NCBI GenBank assembly: GCA_964574865.1
Contig: CAZNOT010000008.1
Coordinates: 1 to 18,318, forward strand
DNA from: DATDYW01 sp964574865
GTDB taxonomy: Bacteria > Patescibacteriota > Minisyncoccia > Phycocordibacterales > JAACPR01
Direction: 5' to 3'
Length of the DNA stretch: 18,318 nt
Below, piece after piece: positions 1 to 6,935 of the stretch (position 1 is its first letter; each line of letters opens with the position of its first letter). A program made the translations under genes and the position numbers. The notes beneath the pieces are model-generated. The model had not been told where the DNA came from, did no database searches, and worked only from the letters and a program-made list of their open reading frames with translations.

Positions 1-1320
1 CTGCTCGGCCTCAAGAAGGCGCTCGACCACATCGACGAGATCATCCAGCTGATCAAGAAGTCGAAGGACACGCCGGAAGCGCACGCCAACCTGATGAAGA
101 AATTCGGGTTCTCCGAGCGTCAGGCGACCGCCATCCTCGAGCTCAAGCTCGCTCGCCTCGCGAACCTCGAGCGCAAGAAAATTGAGGACGAACTCGCGGA
201 GGTGCAGGCGCTCATCGAGGAGCTCCGCGCGCTCCTCGCCAGCAAGAAGAAGATGGAAGCGCTCATCGGCAAGGAGCTGCGCGCCATCGCGGACAGGCAC
301 GGCGACGACCGCCGCACCCGCATCGTGCGCCACGCGGCTAAGAACATGAACGCCGAGGACCTCATCCCCGACGAGGAGCAGGCGCTCGTGCTATCGAAGG
401 GCGGCTACATCAAGCGCACGAATCCCGCCGAGTACCGCCGGCAGAAGCGCGGCGGCGTGGGCGTCGTCGATCTCGATACCAAGGACGAGGACTTCGTGCA
501 GATCATTCTGGTCGCGAACACGCACGCCGACCTGCTGTGCTTCTCGGACGCGGGCAAGGTGTACCAGCTCAAGATGTACGAGCTGCCGGAGGGTAAGCGC
601 GCCACGCGCGGCAAGTCGATTGTGAACTTCCTGCCGATCGGCGAGGGCGAGCAGATCACCTCGATTCTGCCGATGCCGAAGGATAAAAAGGCGCAGGACG
701 GCCTCGCGGTCATGATGCTCACGCTCGAGGGTACGGCCAAGAAAGTCGCGGCCGAGAGCTTCCGCGATGTGCGCAGGAGCGGCATCATCGCGATTACGCT
801 CGACGGGGAAGACCGCCTGCAGTCCGCGTCGTTCGTCGCGAAGGGCGATTCGGTCATCGTGGCGACGGCCAAGGGCCAGTCGATTCGGTTCGAGGAGGCC
901 GACGTGCGCCAGATGGGCCGCTCGGCCGCCGGCGTGAAGGGCATCACCCTCGCGAAGGGCGACTCGGTCATCGCGGCGCACGCGGTGCCAGCGTCGTGCT
1001 CGAAGGGGGACTGCAAGGCGTCGCTCCTCGTCGTCTCGGAGCGCGGCTACGGCAAGCGCACCGAGATTGCGGAGTACAAAATCCAAGGCCGCGGCGGCCA
1101 GGGCATCAAGACGGCCGACGTCACCGACAAGACCGGCTTCCTCGTCGGCGCGAACCTCGTCACCGAGGGCATCGAGGAGGAAATCGTCGCGATTTCGCGC
1201 AAGGGGCAGATCGTTCGCACGGGCGTCGACGAGGTGCCGATGCTGGGGCGGCAGACGCAGGGCGTGCGCGTCATGAAGCTCCGCGAGGGCGACTCGGTCG
1301 CCTCCTCGATCTGCTTCTAG
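1..1320 (+). CDS. gyrA: DNA gyrase subunit A, C-terminal part (5' end outside window)
   Basis: GyrA forms the A2B2 gyrase that introduces negative supercoils; this part holds the end of the breakage-reunion region and the DNA-wrapping C-terminal domain. The reading frame is open from base 1, so the gene starts outside the window. The first ~100 codons match the GyrA/ParC coiled-coil region (start LLGLKKALDHIDEII, then a segment with SERQATAILELKLARL). This is followed by repeated beta-pinwheel blades. A GyrA-box-like motif QKRGGVG lies at 442-462 and a related GRGGQG motif in the last third. The box favours GyrA over ParC. It ends with TAG at 1318-1320. No T-tracted terminator is visible in the 113 bases before the next gene, only a weak GC-rich inverted repeat. 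Confidence 0.93.
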   Translation: MLGLKKALDHIDEIIQLIKKSKDTPEAHANLMKKFGFSERQATAILELKLARLANLERKKIEDELAEVQALIEELRALLASKKKMEALIGKELRAIADRHGDDRRTRIVRHAAKNMNAEDLIPDEEQALVLSKGGYIKRTNPAEYRRQKRGGVGVVDLDTKDEDFVQIILVANTHADLLCFSDAGKVYQLKMYELPEGKRATRGKSIVNFLPIGEGEQITSILPMPKDKKAQDGLAVMMLTLEGTAKKVAAESFRDVRRSGIIAITLDGEDRLQSASFVAKGDSVIVATAKGQSIRFEEADVRQMGRSAAGVKGITLAKGDSVIAAHAVPASCSKGDCKASLLVVSERGYGKRTEIAEYKIQGRGGQGIKTADVTDKTGFLVGANLVTEGIEEEIVAISRKGQIVRTGVDEVPMLGRQTQGVRVMKLREGDSVASSICF

Positions 1321-1392
1321 ACGGAGACCGCCGAGCGTCGGCCTCGCAGCCTCGCCTGGGGCGGCGTGCCTGCGCCGCGCGCTCCGAAATAT

Positions 1393-1419
1393 TTGACAAT
1401 ATAGTTAAACTGTATTAAT
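1393..1419 (+). promoter_or_regulatory. Promoter of the 96-aa gene, short leader
   Basis: A perfect TTGACA -35 box (1393-1398) sits in an AT-rich island within GC-rich flanks. It is followed after about 15 nt by ATTAAT (1414-1419), preceded by TG at 1411-1412 as in an extended -10. The expected start of transcription is about 1426, only ~8 nt before the ATG at 1434. No Shine-Dalgarno sequence is visible. Confidence 0.6.
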
Positions 1420-1433
1420 GCAATATTCGAATT

Positions 1434-1724
1434 ATGAAACCATTCCAGTTTGTCCTCACGTTCGATTTCGGCCAACCTTTTGAATCCCAGTTTGGCTACC
1501 GGTCGAACACTCTGAAAGAAGCGGTCGAAAAAGCGTTCGAGCGGACGTCGACGGTCAAGGTTTCCAGCGTCGCGCTGTCCCGCTACGGCATTTTTGGCAC
1601 GGTCACCCTAGACTGCGAGGGCGACACTGGTTCCTACCCATTCTCGCCGGTCGTCACCGCCTGTCTCGACGCGCTTTTGGAGGAGCGCCCCCGCACGAAG
1701 CTTGTGGCGCATACGCGCATTTGA
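1434..1724 (+). CDS. Hypothetical 96-aa protein
   Basis: I do not recognise this protein. It starts MKPFQFVLTF and has no signal peptide or membrane segment, so it is probably cytosolic. The composition suits a small alpha/beta fold: a hydrophobic N-terminal strand, a helix with Lys/Glu periodicity (LKEAVEKAFER), then strands and a C-terminal helix. It has its own AT-rich promoter just upstream and a strong intrinsic terminator just downstream, so it looks like a monocistronic unit. The promoter would give an almost leaderless transcript. Boundaries are well supported by promoter, ATG and terminator; function is unknown. Confidence 0.75.
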   Translation: MKPFQFVLTFDFGQPFESQFGYRSNTLKEAVEKAFERTSTVKVSSVALSRYGIFGTVTLDCEGDTGSYPFSPVVTACLDALLEERPRTKLVAHTRI

Positions 1725-1740
1725 TCTCTCCGCAACGCGG

Positions 1741-1768
1741 CGCCCCGAGCTAACGCTCGGGGCGTTTT
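1741..1768 (+). terminator. Rho-independent terminator
   Basis: A perfect 10-bp stem (CGCCCCGAGC, 1741-1750, with GCTCGGGGCG, 1755-1764) has a TAAC tetraloop and is followed by TTTTCC. It lies 16 nt after the stop of the 96-aa gene. Confidence 0.92.
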
Positions 1769-1841
1769 CCTTCTCGTCTCGGCGTCGACGTTGGGTCATT
1801 CGGTAGCTGTGGATGCCGGGGCGAGTCGTTGGCAGCGGCGC

Positions 1842-1850
1842 TGCTACAAT
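1842..1850 (+). promoter_or_regulatory. Extended -10 promoter, leaderless methyltransferase mRNA
   Basis: TGC followed by TACAAT (1845-1850) is a good extended -10 element; no clear -35 is seen. Transcription would start about 1857, essentially at the ATG at 1858. This favours that start codon over the in-frame upstream ATG at 1813. Confidence 0.55.
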
Positions 1851-1857
1851 TCGGCTA

Positions 1858-2391
1858 ATGATCGCGCACCCAGACGCCGCCGTGGCCGCGCTCCGCGTGG
1901 AGCCCGGCATGAAGGTCGCCGATTTCGGCGCGGGGCAGGGCGCGCACATGGAGGCGTTCTCGGCGTCGGTCGGGCCGTCGGGGCGCGTCTACCTCGTGGA
2001 CGTGCAGAAGCCGCTCGTCGATCGCCTGGCGACGCTCGCGCAGCGCTCGGGGTTCTCGAACGTCGACCCGATTTGGGCGGACGTCGAGGTGCCGCGCGCG
2101 ACCGGCCTGGCCGACGCGAGCCTCGACCGCGTCCTCCTCTCGCACGCGCTCTTCCAGATCGAGGACCGCGCGGCGACCCTCGCCGAAGCGTTCCGCGTCT
2201 TGAAGCCCGGCGGCCGGCTCCTGGTCGTCGAGTGGGCGCCGGGCGCTCCGGCGGCGGCGCTCCACGGCGAGCGATTGATCGACCCTCCCGCGCTCGCCGC
2301 GCTCGCCGCCGCCGCCGGCTTCGCGTCTCCCGAGCCCGTTTCGGTCGGCGCCGCGCAGCACGCCCTCGCCGCGCAGAAGGCTCTCGCCTAG
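1858..2391 (+). CDS. Class I SAM-dependent methyltransferase
   Basis: A 177-aa protein with a Rossmann-type methyltransferase fold. Motif I is VADFGAGQGAHM, where the glycine-rich loop binds S-adenosylmethionine. An acidic residue ends the next strand (VYLVDVQ). A motif IV-like LDRVLLSHALF follows, and the post-motif segment FRVLKPGGRLLVVEW is typical of the Methyltransf_11/25 (UbiE-like) group. The substrate cannot be told from sequence. The ATG at 1858 is preferred because an extended -10 ends 8 nt upstream and the family usually begins shortly before motif I. An ATG at 1813 would add 15 residues lacking family character. Its stop is 5 nt from the start of the solute-binding protein, so the two are probably co-transcribed. 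Confidence 0.85.
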   Translation: MIAHPDAAVAALRVEPGMKVADFGAGQGAHMEAFSASVGPSGRVYLVDVQKPLVDRLATLAQRSGFSNVDPIWADVEVPRATGLADASLDRVLLSHALFQIEDRAATLAEAFRVLKPGGRLLVVEWAPGAPAAALHGERLIDPPALAALAAAAGFASPEPVSVGAAQHALAAQKALA

Positions 2392-2396
2392 AAAAA

Positions 2397-3752
2397 ATGG
2401 ACGAACGCACCTCAACCTTCCAGCTCGTGCTGATGATCGTCGCGGGCGCGCTCGCGGTGATTGGCGTCGCGACGTTCGCGTTCTTCCGATCGGATTCCGG
2501 CAAGAGCGGCGCGCCGATCGTCGTCTGGGGCACCTTCCCGGCCGAAGCCATCAACGAGGTCCTCTTCGATCTCCAGGGGCAGGGAACCCCAACCGGCAAC
2601 ATCTCCTACGTCGCCAAGACGCCGGATGGGTTCGACGCCGCGCTCGTCGAGGCTATCGCCGACGACGTGGCGCCGGACATTGTCATCCTCGAGGCGGGCC
2701 AGCTGTTCGAGCACTCGAAGCGGGTGATGCCGATTCCGTACGAGGCTCTCTCGCGGCGCGACCTCGAGTCGACGTTCGTTGGCGCGAGCGATTTCGCGGG
2801 GGCGACCGGCATCGCGGCGCTCCCGCTCCTGGTTGATCCGCTCGTCCTGTACTCGAACGCCGCTCGCTTTCGCTCCGCCGGCATCGCCGCCGTGCCGAGT
2901 TACTGGGACCAGGTGCTCGCCGACACGCCGCCGCTCACCGAGACTGGCCCCTCGCGCTCTATTGCCCGCTCGGCGATCGCGCTCGGCGAGTACGCGAACG
3001 TCAACCACGCTAAGGAAATCTTCTTCGCCGTCGCGAACCAGGCCGGCGCCGAGGTGTTCCGCCGCGAGGTTTTCGAGGCGCCGGGGGAAGGCCCGTCCGA
3101 CCGCTTCCGCGTGGTTCTCTCGGGCGGCCAGGACCGCGCGGCACCTCCCGGCGCCGCGGCGCTCCTCTTCTACTCGCAGTTTGCCGACGCGTCGAAAGAC
3201 GTCTACACGTGGAACCGCTCGCTGCCGCAGGCTGTAGACCGGTTCACCGCGGGCGACCTGGCGATGTACCTCGGGTTCGGCAGCGAGCGCGCCACGCTCC
3301 GGGAGAAGAACCCGAACCTACCTATTGAAATTGATCCAATTCCGCAGTCACGCGCGGCGTCCGAACGCTCCACCTACGGGCGGTTTTACGCTGCGGCTAT
3401 CGTGCGCACGACGGCGCACCCAGCCGATGCTGTCCTCGCCGCGTCGCTGCTCTCGTCGCCGGCATCGCTCCGCATCCTCGCCGAGGTCACTGGCATGGCG
3501 CCCGCGCGGCGCGCGCTCCTCGATTCAGCCGACCCGAGCCGACCCGACCAAACGTCGGTCTACGCCTCGGCGGTGATGGCGCGGCCGATGCTCCAGCCGA
3601 ACCCGACCGAGACGGGGAAGGTAATCGAGCGTATGATTGGGAACGTGTCTTCCGGGCGTCTGTCCGCCAACGAGGCAATCGCGCTCGCGCAAGAGGAGCT
3701 CGAGCTCCTCTTCGGGGACGCCTCGGCGAGCGCCGACTTCACCACCAAGTAG
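2397..3752 (+). CDS. Membrane-anchored extracellular solute-binding protein
   Basis: A 451-aa protein resembling bacterial family 1/8 ABC-transporter solute-binding proteins. An uncleaved N-terminal helix (about residues 9-30) anchors it instead of a lipobox cysteine. The following IVVWGTFPAEAINEVL and a region with DDVAPDIVILEAGQLF are the usual first-lobe strands. YSNAARFRSAGI...YWDQV and a C-terminal segment on discarding or replacing positions (FYAAAIVRTTAHPADAVLAASLLSS) also fit the fold. No permease or ATPase gene lies nearby; instead it is followed after 1 nt by the first of six VirB2/TrbC-like genes, so a classical importer role is uncertain. The same frame is open upstream to 1791, but that part overlaps the methyltransferase. 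The ATG at 2397 gives the anchor. No Shine-Dalgarno sequence is seen, so coupling to the methyltransferase is likely. Confidence 0.8.
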   Translation: MDERTSTFQLVLMIVAGALAVIGVATFAFFRSDSGKSGAPIVVWGTFPAEAINEVLFDLQGQGTPTGNISYVAKTPDGFDAALVEAIADDVAPDIVILEAGQLFEHSKRVMPIPYEALSRRDLESTFVGASDFAGATGIAALPLLVDPLVLYSNAARFRSAGIAAVPSYWDQVLADTPPLTETGPSRSIARSAIALGEYANVNHAKEIFFAVANQAGAEVFRREVFEAPGEGPSDRFRVVLSGGQDRAAPPGAAALLFYSQFADASKDVYTWNRSLPQAVDRFTAGDLAMYLGFGSERATLREKNPNLPIEIDPIPQSRAASERSTYGRFYAAAIVRTTAHPADAVLAASLLSSPASLRILAEVTGMAPARRALLDSADPSRPDQTSVYASAVMARPMLQPNPTETGKVIERMIGNVSSGRLSANEAIALAQEELELLFGDASASADFTTK

Positions 3753-3753
3753 C

Positions 3754-4152
3754 ATGCGCGTCGCACGAATCGCCAAACTGTCCGTCGTAACCGCGCTCGC
3801 CGCCGCGCCGCTCGCCGCCGCTGCGGTCACGCAGATTATCAACGGCGACCTCGCCGCGGACGAGTACACCTGGAAGGACGGCCCTAACTCGATCTTCGGC
3901 ATGTTCGGGACCATCATGGAGCTGCTGATTGGCGTCGCCTCGGTCCTGGCGGCGATGTTCTTCATGTACGGCGGCTTCCTGTACCTCACCTCAGCCGGAG
4001 ACACCGCCAAAATTTCCAAAGCCCACGAGGTTTTCAGGAACGTCGGCTGGGGGTTCGTCCTGCTCCTCGCCGCGTGGCTCATCGTTGTCTCGATTCTCCG
4101 GTCGCTCGAGGCGGACTCCTGGCTGCTAGACTTCTTTGGGGCGAGCTCCTGA
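3754..4152 (+). CDS. VirB2/TrbC-like pilin-type membrane protein, paralogue 1
   Basis: 132 aa. A signal-peptide-like N-terminus (about residues 1-24, ending AAAAV) is followed by a ~25-residue polar segment. Then come two hydrophobic helices (about 50-78 and 95-116) separated by a short hydrophilic loop, SAGDTAKISKAHE. That two-helix hairpin with an AGD/AGDEK loop is the layout of CPR 'pilin' proteins of the T4SS pilin/TrbC-VirB2 kind. The C-terminus ends in WLLDFFGASS. It starts 1 nt after the solute-binding protein stop. It is the most divergent of the six together with paralogue 2. The pilin role is inferred from the fold; no VirB4/VirB6 gene is in the window. Confidence 0.75.
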   Translation: MRVARIAKLSVVTALAAAPLAAAAVTQIINGDLAADEYTWKDGPNSIFGMFGTIMELLIGVASVLAAMFFMYGGFLYLTSAGDTAKISKAHEVFRNVGWGFVLLLAAWLIVVSILRSLEADSWLLDFFGASS

Positions 4153-4183
4153 TTTCGCCGTCGCTAGCCGAGAACACCACACG

Positions 4184-4543
4184 ATGAAAACCACACTACG
4201 TCGCGCCGCCGCCTACGCCGCCGCCGCCTCGCTCGTCGCGCTGCCGATCCTCGCGAGCGCGAGCGCGGGCGTCGCCGTTTTCGAGAACCCAATCAAAGCC
4301 GAGAGCATCGAGATGCTGCTCACGATGCTCCTCAAGTTCTTCGTGCGCGTGGCGACCGTCCTGTGCGTCATCTACATGATCTGGAGCGGCTTCCTCTTCG
4401 TGAAGGCGCAGGGGAACGAGAAGGAGCTCGAAACGGCGAAGCGCGCGTTCTTCTTCGCGCTCATCGGCACCGTCCTGATGCTGGGCGCCGAGGTTATCGC
4501 AACGGCGATCGGCAGGACCGTGGAGGATATTAGCGGCAACTAG
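4184..4543 (+). CDS. VirB2/TrbC-like pilin-type membrane protein, paralogue 2
   Basis: 119 aa with a clear signal peptide (MKTTLRR basic start, Ala-rich core, cleavage near ASASA). Two transmembrane helices (about 46-70 and 85-108) flank the loop KAQGNEKELETAKRA. The second helix is AFFFALIGTVLMLGAEVIATAI. Size and layout match TrbC/VirB2-type subunits, and it is closest to paralogue 1. The frame is open upstream to 4136, but only via a TTG inside the preceding gene. The ATG at 4184 puts the signal peptide at the N-terminus and is chosen. It is followed after 2 nt by paralogue 3. Confidence 0.78.
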   Translation: MKTTLRRAAAYAAAASLVALPILASASAGVAVFENPIKAESIEMLLTMLLKFFVRVATVLCVIYMIWSGFLFVKAQGNEKELETAKRAFFFALIGTVLMLGAEVIATAIGRTVEDISGN

Positions 4544-4545
4544 CT

Positions 4546-4974
4546 ATGGGACGCGCAATTTTTGCGGCCGCCGTTGCTACCGCCATCGCTCCCGCCGGCG
4601 CGTTCGGGGCGGCGGGCGTCATTGAGTTCTCGCGGACAATTCAGGCGAAGATCTACACGCCGCTCATCGGGGTCATCGTCGGCTTCGCGCTCGTCCTTTT
4701 TCTCTGGGGCATCGTGAGGTACATCGCTCACGCGGGCGACCAGAAGGCAGCCGACGAGGGCGCGAAGCTGATGTCCTACGGCGTGCTCGTGCTCTTCGTG
4801 ATGGTCTGCGTCTGGGGTATCGTGAAGCTCGGCTTGGCGTTCCTCGGCTTCGAGGGCGGGCAGGGCGCGAGCGGCTCGTCCTCGGCTTTCGGGATTTCGG
4901 CGCAGGGCTACCAGCCGAGCCTCGGGAGCTCGGGCGGCGATTACGATTACGACCACACTTACTACTACCGCTAA
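4546..4974 (+). CDS. VirB2/TrbC-like pilin-type membrane protein, paralogue 3, with Tyr/Asp tail
   Basis: 142 aa. A short signal peptide (residues 1-22) precedes helix 1 (LIGVIVGFALVLFLWGIVRYI), a loop AHAGDQKAADEGAKLM, and helix 2 (YGVLVLFVMVCVWGIVKLGL). The FLWGIV and VWGIVKL signatures link it to paralogues 4-6. Unlike the others it carries a ~40-residue polar Gly/Ser-rich tail ending in DYDYDHTYYYR. That tail resembles the Tyr/Asp repeats of the secreted protein starting at 18177. It is spaced 2 nt from paralogue 2 and 3 nt from paralogue 4, so it is clearly one operon. Confidence 0.78.
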   Translation: MGRAIFAAAVATAIAPAGAFGAAGVIEFSRTIQAKIYTPLIGVIVGFALVLFLWGIVRYIAHAGDQKAADEGAKLMSYGVLVLFVMVCVWGIVKLGLAFLGFEGGQGASGSSSAFGISAQGYQPSLGSSGGDYDYDHTYYYR

Positions 4975-4977
4975 CCT

Positions 4978-5274
4978 ATGAGCACCGTCGCCCGCGCCGC
5001 GTCCTCGCCCACAGATTTCTCCTCCTTCGTCGACGGCTGGATTGACACCGTCGAGCAGGGGGTTATTCCGCTCATCGTCGGCGCCGCGACCGTCTGTTTC
5101 CTGTGGGGTGTCGCCCTGTACCTACGTTCGGCCGGCGATGAAAAATCGCGTACGGAGGGTCTAGCCTACATGTGGTGGGGCATCGTAGGCCTCGTCGTCA
5201 TTTTTGGCGTCTGGGGCTTCGTCGGGCTCCTGACCGACTTCTTTGGTACCAAAGTGGGGATTCCGCAGCTGTAG
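4978..5274 (+). CDS. VirB2/TrbC-like pilin-type membrane protein, paralogue 4
   Basis: 98 aa, the shortest of the six and the only one without an obvious signal peptide; the N-terminus MSTVARAASSPTDFSSF is polar. Two helices, PLIVGAATVCFLWGVALYL and GIVGLVVIFGVWGFVGLL, surround the loop RSAGDEKSRTEGLAYMWW. This AGDEKSR-x-EG-x-M-x-WG pattern is the family consensus. It begins 3 nt after paralogue 3. The region after it (5275-5589) has no gene, so it may be the last gene of the first transcript. Confidence 0.78.
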   Translation: MSTVARAASSPTDFSSFVDGWIDTVEQGVIPLIVGAATVCFLWGVALYLRSAGDEKSRTEGLAYMWWGIVGLVVIFGVWGFVGLLTDFFGTKVGIPQL

Positions 5275-5303
5275 GGCGGGAGGAGGCCGGGGAGCCGGAG
5301 GGC

Positions 5304-5496
5304 GGCCTGATTTTTTACTTTCGCGCCGCGCCGACGGCTCGCGCTCGCTGTTCACAGTTTGGCGCGGGCGCCGCGGCGCGGGGCCCGGAGTGACCCTCCC
5401 CCTGGGGCGCGGGCGGGGGGCCTTATTTTTTACTTCCGCGCCGCGCCGAGGGATCGCGCCCGCTTTACACTTTTGGGCGCGGTCGCCGCTCGGCGC
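5304..5496. repeat. Diverged direct repeat, two ~77-bp units 115 bp apart
   Basis: The 315-nt gap between pilin-like genes 4 and 5 holds no convincing gene. It contains two related units, about 5304-5380 and 5419-5496. Both begin GGCCT(G/T)ATTTTTTACTT, continue with a CGCGCCGCGCCGA segment and a CACAGTTT / CACTTTT stretch, and end in GGCGCGG-type sequence. Each T6 run follows GC-rich sequence, so each unit could act as a terminator or leader element. The role is unknown. Confidence 0.65.
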
Positions 5497-5508
5497 CCGC
5501 GCCGCCGC

Positions 5509-5517
5509 TGGTAGAAT
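5509..5517 (+). promoter_or_regulatory. Extended -10 promoter for paralogues 5-6
   Basis: TGG followed by TAGAAT (5512-5517) matches an extended -10 and is identical to the element before the HtrA-like gene at 12643. No good -35 is visible. Predicted initiation at about 5524 leaves a leader of ~66 nt before the ATG at 5590, longer than most leaders in this window. Confidence 0.45.
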
Positions 5518-5589
5518 CGGGGCATCGGGCCGACAGACCCGATTCCTTTACCACAAGATTTACCCCGCGGCCGATTGGCCGCACCAACC

Positions 5590-5949
5590 ATGAAGAAGTT
5601 CCTCTCGGTCGTCGCGCTCGCGCTCACCCCCGCGGTCGCGTTCGCCTCGGTCAGCTCCGGTATCGCCGCGCTCCTCTCGACCGTCTCGAGCACGCTCAGC
5701 GCGCTCGTCTACATCGTGATGTCGCTCGGCCTCCTCACGTTCCTGTGGGGCATCGTGCAGTACGTCATCGCCGGTTCGGACGACAAGAAAGACGCAGCCA
5801 AGCACGTCATGCTCTGGGGCATTATCGGCCTCTTCGTGATGTCGACCGTCTGGGGTATCGTCGGCCTCCTCAAGGACACCATCTGGGGCTCCTCCGATAT
5901 TGGCCAGCCGCCCGAGATTCCGTCCGTCCCGACCGTCAGCGCGAGATAG
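5590..5949 (+). CDS. VirB2/TrbC-like pilin-type membrane protein, paralogue 5
   Basis: 119 aa with a classic signal peptide (MKKFLSVVALALTPAVAFA). Helix 1 contains LVYIVMSLGLLTFLWGIVQYVI, the loop is AGSDDKKDAAKHVMLWG, and helix 2 is IIGLFVMSTVWGIVGLL. A short Pro/Ser-rich tail follows. This is the family's typical form. The frame extends 5 codons upstream to a TTG at 5575, but the ATG at 5590 gives the MKK signal-peptide start. It is separated from paralogue 4 by the repeat-bearing gap and preceded by its own putative promoter. Paralogue 6 follows after 22 nt. Confidence 0.82.
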   Translation: MKKFLSVVALALTPAVAFASVSSGIAALLSTVSSTLSALVYIVMSLGLLTFLWGIVQYVIAGSDDKKDAAKHVMLWGIIGLFVMSTVWGIVGLLKDTIWGSSDIGQPPEIPSVPTVSAR

Positions 5950-5971
5950 CTGGACCGCGCCGAAAAGGCCA

Positions 5972-6319
5972 ATGCTCCGCCTCGCCCGAAATTTTTCCCT
6001 GGGAATTGCCCTCGCCGCCGCGCCCGCGGCGGCGTTGGCGTCCTCCGGATCCGGCCTCAACTACCTCGACGGCGTCCTCGCCAAAATCGCGGACGTCATC
6101 ATCAACCCGCTCATTCGCCTCCTGTTCGCGGCCGCGCTGGTCCTCTTCTTCTGGGGGGTGCTCCAGTTCATTCGCGGCGCGGGGGACGAGAAGTCGCGGG
6201 AGACGGGGAAGGAGCACATGATCTGGGGTATCGTCGGTATGGCTATCATGGTCTCGGTGTTCGCGATCATTAGCCTCGCGACGGGGCAAATCGGCGTCAC
6301 GCCGGATTTCAGCTTCTGA
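5972..6319 (+). CDS. VirB2/TrbC-like pilin-type membrane protein, paralogue 6
   Basis: 115 aa. The signal peptide is residues 1-23 (MLRLARNFSLGIALAAAPAAALA). Helix 1 is LIRLLFAAALVLFFWGVLQFI, the loop is RGAGDEKSRETGKEHMIWG, and helix 2 is IVGMAIMVSVFAIISLA. The AGDEKSR loop is nearly the same as in paralogue 4, suggesting a recent common origin. The frame is open upstream to 5900, overlapping paralogue 5. The ATG at 5972 has an AAAAGG just upstream and starts the signal peptide, so it is chosen. It is last of the array, followed by terminator-like hairpins. Confidence 0.8.
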   Translation: MLRLARNFSLGIALAAAPAAALASSGSGLNYLDGVLAKIADVIINPLIRLLFAAALVLFFWGVLQFIRGAGDEKSRETGKEHMIWGIVGMAIMVSVFAIISLATGQIGVTPDFSF

Positions 6320-6330
6320 GCTCGTTTTGG

Positions 6331-6408
6331 AAACTCGGCCTCAAAACCGAGTTTTGGCCGGAAAAAGAAAAGCGCGCTCCGTGTGAAAACGGAGCGCGCC
6401 GATTTTGC
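6331..6408. terminator. Hairpins between convergent genes, bidirectional terminator
   Basis: Two stems lie between the convergent pilin array and the reverse-strand pair. The first is AAACTCGG/CCGAGTTT (6331-6338/6347-6354). The second is an 11-bp perfect GCGCGCTCCGT/ACGGAGCGCGC stem (6372-6382/6389-6399). The second is flanked on its left by GGAAAAAGAAAA, which reads as a long T-tract on the reverse strand. On the forward strand it is followed by CGATTTT. It should therefore stop reverse transcription well and forward transcription moderately. Confidence 0.8.
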
Positions 6409-6416
6409 GGAGACGG

Positions 6417-6935
6417 TCATTCGACCGTCTTGTTCCCGAAGGGCCCACCCTTGATCCCGAACGAGTCCGGGACGTGCAGGAGGTCGAGCTTAAGGAACGT
6501 GGCCGGGCCGGACACGCGCGCGACGCGGACGGAGAGCTCCTCCCTGAGGAGATCGTAGTTCGGCATCCTGTCGCCGGCGCGGAACACCTTTCCTGGCCAC
6601 AGCGTTCGCGTGGCGCCGGTCTTGGTGTTCCTAGCGGTGACCTCGTACCAGAGCACCCTGCTCTCGTACGGAGCCAGCCAGTCGATTTCTCGGCCGGACG
6701 GCTCGACCTCCCAGAAGCGTTTGCACTGCTTCGCGGAGAGGCTTACGGTGAGCGTCTCGGGGGCGTCTGGGATTCGCCAGTACCTCTTGCTCCCCGATTC
6801 GATCTGCTGCTCTACGAACGGCTTGGCCACCTTGGCCTGTTCCCCGACGCGGTGAAGCAAGGTCAGCGCGAGGAGAACGAGCCCGGTCACCAGAATCGCG
6901 ATGATCCCGGTTGAGCGTGTGGTGTCGGCGCTCAC
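6417..6935 (-). CDS. Hypothetical one-TM extracytoplasmic protein
   Basis: 172 aa, GTG start. A short cytosolic start, one transmembrane helix (about residues 10-28, GIIAILVTGLVLLALTLL) and a ~140-residue soluble domain rich in beta-type sequence follow. No family is recognised. The start is fixed by a strong Shine-Dalgarno sequence, GAAAGGAGGT, read on the reverse strand from 6950-6941, 5 nt before GTG. The GTG overlaps the TGA of the SPFH-like gene (GTGA), so the two are translationally coupled. The pair probably works together at the membrane, with this protein placing its domain outside the cell. Confidence 0.75.
   Translation of the reverse strand: MSADTTRSTGIIAILVTGLVLLALTLLHRVGEQAKVAKPFVEQQIESGSKRYWRIPDAPETLTVSLSAKQCKRFWEVEPSGREIDWLAPYESRVLWYEVTARNTKTGATRTLWPGKVFRAGDRMPNYDLLREELSVRVARVSGPATFLKLDLLHVPDSFGIKGGPFGNKTVE

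Noticed and set aside
1321..1392. Terminator after gyrA
   Set aside because: Only a weak GC-rich inverted repeat without a T-tract.
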